NCBI GenBank assembly: GCA_902495985.1
Contig: CABUZF010000053.1
Location: 1 to 7,093 of the forward strand
Direction: 5' to 3'
From: an uncultured Collinsella sp.
Lineage (GTDB): Bacteria > Actinomycetota > Coriobacteriia > Coriobacteriales > Coriobacteriaceae
DNA: 7,093 nt
This document shows positions 1 to 4,808 of the stretch, piece after piece. Both the position numbers and the translations under genes were made by a program. The notes under the pieces were generated by a model. The model did not search any database, was not told where the DNA came from, and was given only the letters and a program-made list of their open reading frames with translations. Numbering within the stretch: the stretch's first letter is position 1; the number at the start of each line of letters is the position of its first letter.

Positions 1-363
1 AGCTTGCGTGGCAAGCACACTGGCGACCTCCGCGGAATGGTCCTTGTTGGTCTGGGCCACCGCAAGCCTGCTCTGCAGTTCCTTCCACTGTTTGCCCTGC
101 ATTCCAAAGCGCGGCGCAAGAGCGCAATAGCAAAAGATGGCGAGTTCGATTGCGGTGAGTGCGATGGCGGTATATATGCCCGCGGGCTGGAATTCCTTTT
201 GGTGGAACGCGATATCGTTGGTCATTTGGAGCGGCAACATCAACAGGCATGCTACGAACGACATGACGAGTGCGGTCGCTGCGATCTTGGGGTATGTGCA
301 GTACCGCTGGATGCGTTTCTTTTCTTGCTCGGTGAGCTGCTGCATGGGGGCCTCGACTCTCAT
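1..363 (-). CDS. Partial two-helix membrane protein of unknown function (C-terminus off the left edge)
   Basis: Reading the minus strand from an ATG at 363 gives 121 codons with no stop, running out of the window at base 1, so the C-terminus is missing. The N-terminus is charged and glutamine-rich (roughly residues 1-26, with a QQLTEQEKKR stretch). Two hydrophobic segments follow, at about 27-46 and 62-83, joined by a short polar loop. After the second helix comes a cytosolic-looking segment with heptad-like character (QWKELQSRLAVAQTNK) that may begin a coiled coil. An alternative start is the ATG at 345, which has GAGG five bases upstream and would remove six residues; the 363 start has no clear Shine-Dalgarno sequence. 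It is divergent from the Dus gene. I do not recognise the family. The open frame and plausible membrane topology make it more likely to be real than the overlapping plus-strand frames here. Confidence 0.7.
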   Translation of the reverse strand, partial: MRVEAPMQQLTEQEKKRIQRYCTYPKIAATALVMSFVACLLMLPLQMTNDIAFHQKEFQPAGIYTAIALTAIELAIFCYCALAPRFGMQGKQWKELQSRLAVAQTNKDHSAEVASVLATQA

Positions 364-395
364 CGTTCTACGCGGGCGATGCACGCATGCTTTTG

Positions 396-401
396 AGTAT
401 A
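396..401 (-). promoter_or_regulatory. Possible -10 box for the leftward membrane protein
   Basis: On the minus strand the hexamer TATACT matches five of six bases of the sigma-70 -10 consensus and lies about 33 bases upstream of the ATG at 363. No good -35 hexamer is visible at the right spacing. The -35 region would abut the left arm of the inverted repeat at 422-458. Assigned by eye only. Confidence 0.35.
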
Positions 402-421
402 AATGAGTGCAAGGCGTCAGT

Positions 422-458
422 TGCTCTAACACGGCGCTAATGGCGTGGTGTTAGAGCA
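422..458. repeat. Perfect 11-bp inverted repeat between divergent genes (candidate operator or hairpin)
   Basis: TGCTCTAACAC (422-432) is mirrored exactly by GTGTTAGAGCA (448-458), with 15 bases between the arms. Inside, CGC (435-437) and GCG (443-445) can pair as well. No T-tract follows on either strand, so it does not look like a terminator. It sits between the two divergent start codons and between the two candidate -10 boxes, where an operator for a dimeric regulator would be expected. No regulator gene is present in the window. Confidence 0.6.
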
Positions 459-463
459 CAAGG

Positions 464-469
464 CATAAT
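464..469 (+). promoter_or_regulatory. Possible -10 box for the Dus gene
   Basis: CATAAT matches five of six bases of the -10 consensus, 56 bases upstream of the Dus ATG. The -35 position (about 441-446, TGGCGT) is a poor match and lies inside the inverted repeat at 422-458, so a promoter here could depend on a regulator. Initiation would fall within the second inverted repeat (470-504). Tentative. Confidence 0.35.
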
Positions 470-504
470 GAACATGACAAAGAGGCAGTCCCTTAGTCAT
501 GTTC
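470..504. repeat. Second inverted repeat, in the presumed leader of the Dus gene
   Basis: GAACATGAC (470-478) and GTCATGTTC (496-504) are perfect 9-bp complements. After one mismatch, AAG (480-482) can also pair with CTT (492-494). The hairpin ends 21 bases before the Dus start codon and does not cover the purine-rich ribosome-binding region (about 513-520, GAGAGAAG). It could be a 5' leader hairpin or an operator. It has no U-tract. Confidence 0.5.
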
Positions 505-525
505 GTTGATATGAGAGAAGAGTAG

Positions 526-1479
526 ATGATTCTTTCGCTTGCCCCTATGGAGGGGATTACCGGGCATGTGTTCCGTCGCGTGCATGCGGAGTGCTTCGGT
601 GCGCTCGATTGTTATTACACGCCGTTTTTGCCGCCGCCGCGGGTGGGCAACCGCTTTGGTGGCAAGGCGTTTAAGGAGATCGATCCTGCCAATAACCAGG
701 GGCTCAACGTGGTGCCTCAACTGATGTCCAAGAACGCGGACGAGTTTGTGTGGGCGGCGCAGGTGCTTGCCGACATGGGCTACCGCGAGGTTAATCTCAA
801 CCTTGGTTGCCCCTCGGGGACGGTTGTTGCCAAGGGCAAGGGATCGGGCTTTTTGCGCAACTTGGACGAGCTCGAAGTGTTCTTGAGCGATGTGTGCGAG
901 CGGTCGCCGTTGCCGGTATCGGTAAAGACCAGGCTGGGTCTGGAGAGCGATGACGAGTATGAGCGCGTGCTCGACCTTTACTGTCGCATGCCGCTGGCCG
1001 AGCTAATCGTGCATCCGCGTGTGCAAAAGGACCGCTATACGGGCTCGCCGCGCAAGGAGTTCTATGGCGAGACGCTGGAGTGTGCGCCGTTCCCGGTGGC
1101 ATACAACGGTGACATCTTTGATCTTGAGGATATGGACGCGCTGGTGGAGGCCTATCCTGCTACGCGCCACGTGATGCTGGGACGCGGGTTGCTCGCGAAC
1201 CCTGCGCTGGCACGCATGGTCAACGGCGGTCCTGTTGCCACAGCAGCCGAGCTGCAGCGTTTCCACGACACGCTGTTTGCGGCATATGCAGAAGAGATTG
1301 GCGGTAACGCGGTCTTTCGCATGAAGGAGTGGTGGTTCTATGCCAAATGCGCCTTCGCCGACCCCGCTACCGTTCATAAACTCGTACGCAAGACTAAAAA
1401 GGTCGACGAATACCGCGCCGCCGTCGATCGCGTCTTTCGCGAGCAGCCACTTGCACCCATAGCCCGCTTCCACGGCTAG
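526..1479 (+). CDS. tRNA-dihydrouridine synthase (Dus family)
   Basis: The 317-residue product is an FMN-dependent enzyme that reduces specific uridines in tRNA to dihydrouridine using NAD(P)H. The family hallmarks occur in order: APMEGIT at residues 6-12 (FMN-binding start of the TIM barrel); NLGCPSG at 92-98, with the catalytic Cys95 that protonates the uracil ring; VKTRLG at 133-138, with the FMN-contacting Lys134; VHPR at 162-165, in place of the more usual HxR phosphate-binding site; NGDI at 194-197; and GRGLLANP at 219-226, a flavin phosphate loop. The helical C-terminal domain for tRNA recognition follows (about 245-310). Length is normal for the family. The start has a weak purine-rich ribosome-binding site (GAGAGAAG, 513-520). 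The subfamily (DusA, DusB or DusC type), and so the target uridine, cannot be fixed by eye. It is followed by the palindrome that the IS element has entered. Confidence 0.93.
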   Translation: MILSLAPMEGITGHVFRRVHAECFGALDCYYTPFLPPPRVGNRFGGKAFKEIDPANNQGLNVVPQLMSKNADEFVWAAQVLADMGYREVNLNLGCPSGTVVAKGKGSGFLRNLDELEVFLSDVCERSPLPVSVKTRLGLESDDEYERVLDLYCRMPLAELIVHPRVQKDRYTGSPRKEFYGETLECAPFPVAYNGDIFDLEDMDALVEAYPATRHVMLGRGLLANPALARMVNGGPVATAAELQRFHDTLFAAYAEEIGGNAVFRMKEWWFYAKCAFADPATVHKLVRKTKKVDEYRAAVDRVFREQPLAPIARFHG

Positions 1480-1482
1480 TTG

Positions 1483-1526
1483 GTCGTTGGGGACGTTCTT
1501 TAACGACTAGTCATTTAAGAACGTCC
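1483..1526. repeat. Palindromic intergenic element (REP-like) interrupted by the IS; its right arm resumes at 2941
   Basis: GGACGTTCTT (1491-1500) pairs perfectly with AAGAACGTCC (1517-1526). The stem continues inward (A1502-T1515, A1503-T1514, G1505-C1512, A1506-T1511) around a CTAG loop. The left arm extends outward as GTCGTTGG (1483-1490), but its partner is missing at 1527, where IS sequence begins, and reappears as CAACGAC at 2941-2947. Joining 1526 to 2941 restores an arm of about 17 bp, one C short of perfect symmetry. Before insertion this was a long hairpin three bases after the Dus stop codon, so it may have acted as a transcription terminator. The GGGGAC start is shared with the hairpin at 6113-6153. 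Confidence 0.8.
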
Positions 1527-1528
1527 AT

Positions 1529-1534
1529 TACAGT
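1529..1534 (+). promoter_or_regulatory. -10 half of the circle-junction promoter (left end)
   Basis: TACAGT lies two bases inside the left end of the IS. In the integrated state no -35 hexamer sits at the right distance. In a circular intermediate joined through the CC core, TTGACA from the right end (2919-2924) is placed 18 bp upstream. Initiation would fall near 1541, just before the first hairpin of the predicted bridge RNA. Confidence 0.6.
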
Positions 1535-1540
1535 CGAAAT

Positions 1541-1740
1541 TGTCAGCCCGGGACCGTCTCGGGCTACGATTGAGGCGCGCCCAGAACGGGCCGCCGACCG
1601 GGCGCCCGCGCACGGCCGAACGTCCCTGCCCCCGAGAGGGCCAGTTGGGTGCTGCCGGCGCGGGACGCGCCGCCCCCGACGGCTGATAGGAAAGTGCCGG
1701 GCAGGTGCCGCGGCTGGTAATGTGAGTGCCGAGGGGAAGG
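1541..1740 (+). ncRNA. Predicted IS110 bridge RNA with readable target and donor guides
   Basis: Bridge RNAs bind the IS110 recombinase and specify both the target and the donor DNA. The ends given here are estimates. The fold by hand: a 5' hairpin 1545-1553/1557-1565 (one G-U pair) and a second hairpin 1574-1582/1588-1595. The target loop is closed by 1605-1616/1654-1664 (11 pairs, bulged A1612) and has an inner hairpin with a GAGA tetraloop (1631-1640). The donor loop is closed by 1674-1684/1725-1736 (interrupted) and has an inner stem 1696-1702/1707-1714. Guides lie in the unpaired strands. The left target guide GAACGTCC (1618-1625) equals the left flank 1519-1526. The right target guide GTTGGG (1644-1649) complements CCCAAC at 2939-2944. 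The left donor guide ATAGGAA (1686-1692) equals the right IS end 2930-2936. The right donor guide GTAATG (1717-1722) complements the left IS end 1526-1531. Order and layout match IS621. Confidence 0.85.
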
Positions 1741-1775
1741 CCATCCGGTCGAACGACTACCGGAAGGATACCACC

Positions 1776-2909
1776 GTGAAAGCGCCATCCACCAGACCCG
1801 CGGCCGTGCTCGGCCTGGACGTCGGCAAGTCATCGCACTGGGCCTGCCTGATCGACCGCGACGGGGAGGTGCTGGCCAGCGCCCCCGTCCGCAACAGGGA
1901 GGCCGAGCTCGACACGCTGTTCGCCTCCGCGCCCGCCGGCACGCTCGTCGTCGTCGACCAGTTCCGCAACATAGGGTCCCTCGCCGTGAGGCGGGCCCGC
2001 GCCGCTGGACTCGGAGTCGCCTACCTGCCCGGGCTCGCCGCCAGCCGCGCCGCGGGCCTGTTCGCCGGCGAGGCCAAGACCGACGAGCGCGACGCCGCGG
2101 TGATCGCGCGGACCGCCCTGGGCGTGCCGGACTCCCTGTCGGGGGTCCCGGGCCGCGGCGAGGCCCTCGAGGCCGCCCGCGCCCTCTCGTCGCAGCGCGA
2201 CCACGTCGTCGCCTGCGCGACCAGGGACAAGAACCGCCTGCGCGCGGTGCTGCTCGAGTCCTGCCCGGCCCTCGAGGCCGCGGTCGACCTGTCGGACCGG
2301 CGGTGGCTTGAGCTGCTCGCCGGGTTCGGCGGGGCGTGGGGGATCGCCCGCTCCGGGGCCGGGGGCCCGCGGGCCGAGGCCGCCGGGGAGGCCGCGGCCG
2401 CCTCCACCGCGCCCCCGCCGGCGCTCGTCGAGGCCGAGAACAGGCAGGTCAGGTTCCTGGCCGCCCGGATATCGGAGGCCCTCGACGAGGCCGGGGCCCT
2501 CGAGGCCGAGACGGCGGCGCTGCTCGAGGGCGACGAGACCTACGCGTGCCTGCTCACCGTGCCCGGCATCGGCCCGAGGACCGCGGCGCAGCTCGCGGTG
2601 TCGGTCGACATCGGGAGGTTCCCGGACCACGACCACCTGGCCTCGTACTGCGGCATAGCCCCGAGGGTGAGGAGCTCCGGCACGTCGGTGAGGTCGGTCA
2701 GGGCGTCCAGGCGCGGCGACGCGAGGCTCAAGTCCCTGCTGATCTTCTCGTGCAACAGCCTGGTGAGGTCCTCGGGGCGCTACGGCGAGTACTACCGGGC
2801 CTGCAGGGCGCGGGGAATGGGGCACGGGCGGGCGCTCAAGGCCGTCGCGAGGAAGCGGCTCAGGGCGATATACGCCGTGATGCGCGACCGGGTGCCCTAC
2901 CGGGAGTAG
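1776..2909 (+). CDS. IS110-family transposase (bridge-RNA-guided DEDD recombinase)
   Basis: I choose the GTG at 1776 (377 residues). GGAAGGA at 1762-1768 is a good ribosome-binding site, and the upstream in-frame GTG at 1722 lies inside the predicted bridge RNA. The N-terminal RuvC-like domain (about 8-140) has LGLDVGK with Asp15, VVVDQ with Asp61, and KTDERDA with Asp103 and Asp106. These positions are close to the DEDD residues of IS621, except that the second is Asp rather than Glu. A variable, alanine-rich helical middle (about 130-250) is followed by the C-terminal transposase domain: a helix-hairpin-helix LLTVPGIGPRTAA at 259-271, then GIAPRVRSSGTS, where Ser301 (or Ser300) is the expected catalytic nucleophile, and a basic tail. 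Length is near that expected for the family and all motifs are intact, so the enzyme is probably functional. The 331-residue minus-strand frame opposite it is a shadow. Confidence 0.95.
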   Translation: MKAPSTRPAAVLGLDVGKSSHWACLIDRDGEVLASAPVRNREAELDTLFASAPAGTLVVVDQFRNIGSLAVRRARAAGLGVAYLPGLAASRAAGLFAGEAKTDERDAAVIARTALGVPDSLSGVPGRGEALEAARALSSQRDHVVACATRDKNRLRAVLLESCPALEAAVDLSDRRWLELLAGFGGAWGIARSGAGGPRAEAAGEAAAASTAPPPALVEAENRQVRFLAARISEALDEAGALEAETAALLEGDETYACLLTVPGIGPRTAAQLAVSVDIGRFPDHDHLASYCGIAPRVRSSGTSVRSVRASRRGDARLKSLLIFSCNSLVRSSGRYGEYYRACRARGMGHGRALKAVARKRLRAIYAVMRDRVPYRE

Positions 2910-2918
2910 CCCCGACGG

Positions 2919-2924
2919 TTGACA
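2919..2924 (+). promoter_or_regulatory. -35 half of the circle-junction promoter (right end)
   Basis: A perfect TTGACA starts ten bases after the transposase stop codon and points outward towards the right IS boundary. In place, no obvious -10 box lies 16-18 bp downstream in the host flank. In a circular intermediate it pairs with TACAGT of the left end at 18-bp spacing (14 bases to 2938, the CC core, then 1527-1528). Confidence 0.62.
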
Positions 2925-2963
2925 AAACTATAGGAACACCCAACGACTACCTGTGTCATATTC

Positions 2964-2994
2964 AAGCGGCATTCTGTTTTTCGGAATGTCGCTT
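2964..2994 (+). terminator. Terminator-like hairpin downstream of the IS
   Basis: AAGCGGCATTC (2964-2974) pairs with GAATGTCGCTT (2984-2994), with one G-U pair, around a nine-base T-rich loop. T-rich sequence follows (TTTCGTTTTA pattern, 2993-3002). Before the IS arrived this hairpin would have lain about 60 bases past the Dus stop codon, so it is probably the original Dus terminator, now displaced by 1.4 kb. It may now end IS transcripts and shield lspA. The tract is interrupted by CG, so strength is uncertain. Confidence 0.55.
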
Positions 2995-3113
2995 TCGTTT
3001 TATGCTGATTATTTCGCTAGCGTTGGTGGATATGTCGTGCGCCCTGCGTGTGACAATATAAGATGGTTAATTGCGTTAAACGTAATTCGATGTTCTTAGG
3101 GTAGGGGATTTCT

Positions 3114-3713
3114 TTGGGTCGTGGTGCGGATATGACGCCGCCTTTGCGTTGGAGGTTAGGTGTTGCTGGTGGGGTAGCGCTCGTTGTGCTGCTTGTTGAC
3201 CAGCTGACCAAGCTTGCGGTTCGTGCCGTGGGCGATGCTCTGCATGTGACCGTTATCCCCGGCGTGATCGATTTTCTGTTTGTCCGCAATATCGGAGCCG
3301 CCTTTAGCATGGGCGAGGGGCATGGCATCGCGTTTGCCGTGCTGGCGTTGGCAGTCATTATCGCTATTGCCGTGTACCTCGTTCGTGCGCCTCAGCTCGC
3401 TCGTCTTGAGGTTGTGGGCATGGCCATGGTTGCGGGTGGCGCCATCGGCAACGCGATCGATCGCCTTGTCTTTGGCTTCGTGACCGATTTTATCGCCACC
3501 ACGTTCATCGACTTTCCCGTCTTTAACGTGGCTGATGTCGGCATTACGGTCGGTGTCGTGCTGGCGCTCATCGGTTACATGTTCTTGAGCCCCGCCGCTC
3601 GCGAGGTCGATGCGACCGCCGAACTCAACGCTCGTGATGAGGCTCGCGCCAAACGCAAAGCCAAGCAGCGTGGGGAGCGTGCCCTCAAGATTCGCGAAAG
3701 GAATGAGCGCTAA
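3114..3713 (+). CDS. lspA: Lipoprotein signal peptidase (signal peptidase II)
   Basis: This integral membrane aspartyl protease cuts the signal peptide from prolipoproteins after the lipobox cysteine has been diacylated. The product is 199 residues from a TTG start at 3114, chosen because GGGG at 3104-3107 lies six bases upstream; the in-frame ATG at 3132 (193 residues) has no clear ribosome-binding site. Signature motifs appear in order: LLVDQLTK with Asp29 at the end of the first helix; VRNIGAAFSM at about 57-66; GGAIGNAIDR at 108-117; GFVTDFI with Asp125; and FNVAD with Asp141. The last two are the expected catalytic aspartates. Four hydrophobic segments fit the fold (about 16-30, 70-90, 98-116, 142-159). 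The C-terminal tail, about 165-199, is unusually long and rich in Lys, Arg and Glu. It overlaps the next gene by one base. No convincing promoter was found in 2995-3113; TATAAG at 3057 is only a weak -10 candidate. Confidence 0.95.
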   Translation: MGRGADMTPPLRWRLGVAGGVALVVLLVDQLTKLAVRAVGDALHVTVIPGVIDFLFVRNIGAAFSMGEGHGIAFAVLALAVIIAIAVYLVRAPQLARLEVVGMAMVAGGAIGNAIDRLVFGFVTDFIATTFIDFPVFNVADVGITVGVVLALIGYMFLSPAAREVDATAELNARDEARAKRKAKQRGERALKIRERNER

Positions 3714-4726
3714 TGGCCGACATCCATATTCTTGTTGCCGACGATTGCGCTGGTCAGCGTCTCGACGCTTATCTGGGCGCCAACGATGGCTGTCCCACGC
3801 GTTCTGCCTGCGCACATCTGATCGAGGGCGGCGCCGTTGCCGTCAACGGCGAGACCTGCCTATCAAAAAAGTATGCCGTTCGTGCCGGCGACCGTATCTC
3901 GGTTGACCTGCCCGAGCCGCACGACCCCACCGATGTGATTCCCGAAGCCATTCCCCTCGATATCCGTTACGAGGACGACTACCTTATCGTGCTCTCAAAG
4001 CAGCGCGGCCTGGTGTGCCATCCCGCCCATGGCCACGAGAGCGGCACCCTTGCGAACGCCCTGGTCTACCACTGCGGCATCGACCATCTGGGTACCGTGC
4101 AGGGTGAGGACCGCCCCGGCATCGTGCATCGCCTGGATCGCGATACCTCGGGCCTTATGCTCGCGGCAAAAGACGACGACACCCAGCGCGCGCTTCAAAA
4201 TCTCATCCGCACGCGCACGCTCGACCGTCGCTATATCACGCTCGTTCACGGTCACATCGCCATGGACGAGGGCACTATCAACACTGGTATTGCCCGATCG
4301 ACGCGCGACCGCGTGAAGATGGCGGTTTCCGATGACCCCTTTGCGCGCCAGGCCATCACGACTTTCAAGGTGCTCGAGCGCTTTGATTCCACGCGCTTTG
4401 ACGACGGCTATACGCTCGTCGAGTGCCATCTGTTTACCGGTCGCACGCATCAGATTCGTGTGCATATGCGCCATATCAACCATGCCTGCGTGGGCGACCC
4501 GCTCTACGGTAAGTGCGATGCGCGTGCCGATCAGGGTCTGACCAGGCAGTTCCTTCATTCCTGGCGCGTGGCGTTCGACCATCCCGTGACGGGCGAGCGC
4601 ATCGAGTGCCGCGATGAGCTGCCGTGGGATCTCGCTGCGGTTTTTGACGACCTTGCCCCGCGCTCGCTTGGCCGCACCGCTGCCGGTGACGAAATCGTTC
4701 CGCAGCTCGGTCTGCTCGAAGCCTAG
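3713..4726 (+). CDS. RluD/RluA-family 23S rRNA pseudouridine synthase
   Basis: This 337-residue enzyme isomerises uridine to pseudouridine in structured RNA, most likely 23S rRNA. An S4-like RNA-binding domain occupies about residues 10-70 (QRLDAYLGAN; then VNGETCLSKKYAVRAGDRISVD). The catalytic domain follows: HRLDRDTSG at 139-147, with the nucleophilic Asp142; a YITLVHG strand at about 174-180; GRTHQIRVHM at 243-252; and GDPLYG at 261-266. The stretch FLHSWRVAFDHP (280-291) is the usual C-terminal core. Its ATG shares a base with the lspA TAA stop, and AAAGGA lies ten bases upstream, so translational coupling with lspA is likely; this gene pair is common in Gram-positive bacteria. RluD is the best subfamily guess, but the exact target uridine cannot be assigned by eye, so no symbol is given. 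Confidence 0.93.
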   Translation: MADIHILVADDCAGQRLDAYLGANDGCPTRSACAHLIEGGAVAVNGETCLSKKYAVRAGDRISVDLPEPHDPTDVIPEAIPLDIRYEDDYLIVLSKQRGLVCHPAHGHESGTLANALVYHCGIDHLGTVQGEDRPGIVHRLDRDTSGLMLAAKDDDTQRALQNLIRTRTLDRRYITLVHGHIAMDEGTINTGIARSTRDRVKMAVSDDPFARQAITTFKVLERFDSTRFDDGYTLVECHLFTGRTHQIRVHMRHINHACVGDPLYGKCDARADQGLTRQFLHSWRVAFDHPVTGERIECRDELPWDLAAVFDDLAPRSLGRTAAGDEIVPQLGLLEA

Positions 4727-4744
4727 CCAGTATTAGGTGGTTTC

Positions 4745-4771
4745 TTGAACTCGGTAAGCCTGCGGTAAGAT
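4745..4771 (+). promoter_or_regulatory. Possible sigma-70 promoter for the glycosyltransferase gene
   Basis: TTGAAC (4745-4750) and TAAGAT (4766-4771) are fair matches to the -35 and -10 boxes but are only 15 bp apart. The overlapping GATATA (4769-4774) would give an 18-bp spacer with a poorer hexamer. It starts 19 bases after the preceding stop codon and leaves a leader of about 30 bases before the ATG at 4809. No terminator was seen in the 82-base gap. Confidence 0.4.
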
Positions 4772-4808
4772 ATACGTTTGTTTACGTAATGCGTTCTCGG
4801 GAGCCTGC

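Larger units (their letters stand above)
1527..2940 (+). mobile_element. IS110-family insertion sequence with leader-encoded bridge RNA
   Basis: The element is about 1.41 kb, with one transposase gene and a non-coding leader of about 250 bases, the layout of the IS110 group (IS1111-group members carry the RNA downstream). Boundaries come from the interrupted palindrome: host sequence stops at 1526 and resumes at 2941. A CC dinucleotide occurs at both junctions (1525-1526 and 2939-2940) and is taken as the recombination core. I have placed the left boundary after the core and the right one at its end; a shift of one or two bases is possible. There are no terminal inverted repeats and no longer target duplication, as expected for this family. 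Codon use is visibly different from the host genes, with much higher GC and many AGG arginine codons, which suggests recent acquisition. Confidence 0.88.

Noticed and set aside
4..396. A 130-residue plus-strand frame at the left edge
   Set aside because: The minus strand has an uninterrupted frame with a sensible two-helix membrane protein, while the plus-strand product has no recognisable features and no clear ribosome-binding site.
1657..1671. Perfect hairpin GGCGCG-GGA-CGCGCC in the IS leader, considered as a stand-alone element
   Set aside because: It competes with the longer target-loop closing stem (1605-1616/1654-1664), which uses the same bases and places both guides correctly. It may be an alternative fold but is not listed separately.
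1830..2825. A 331-residue open frame on the minus strand opposite the transposase
   Set aside because: Its product is low-complexity (Gly, Arg, Ala, Pro-rich) with no recognisable motif, as expected from the antisense of very GC-rich coding sequence. The plus-strand transposase has all family motifs.
2336..3061. A 241-residue plus-strand frame overlapping the transposase end and the host flank
   Set aside because: The Gly/Arg-rich translation is a frame shadow of the transposase and continues across the IS boundary into host sequence. No supporting motif or ribosome-binding site.
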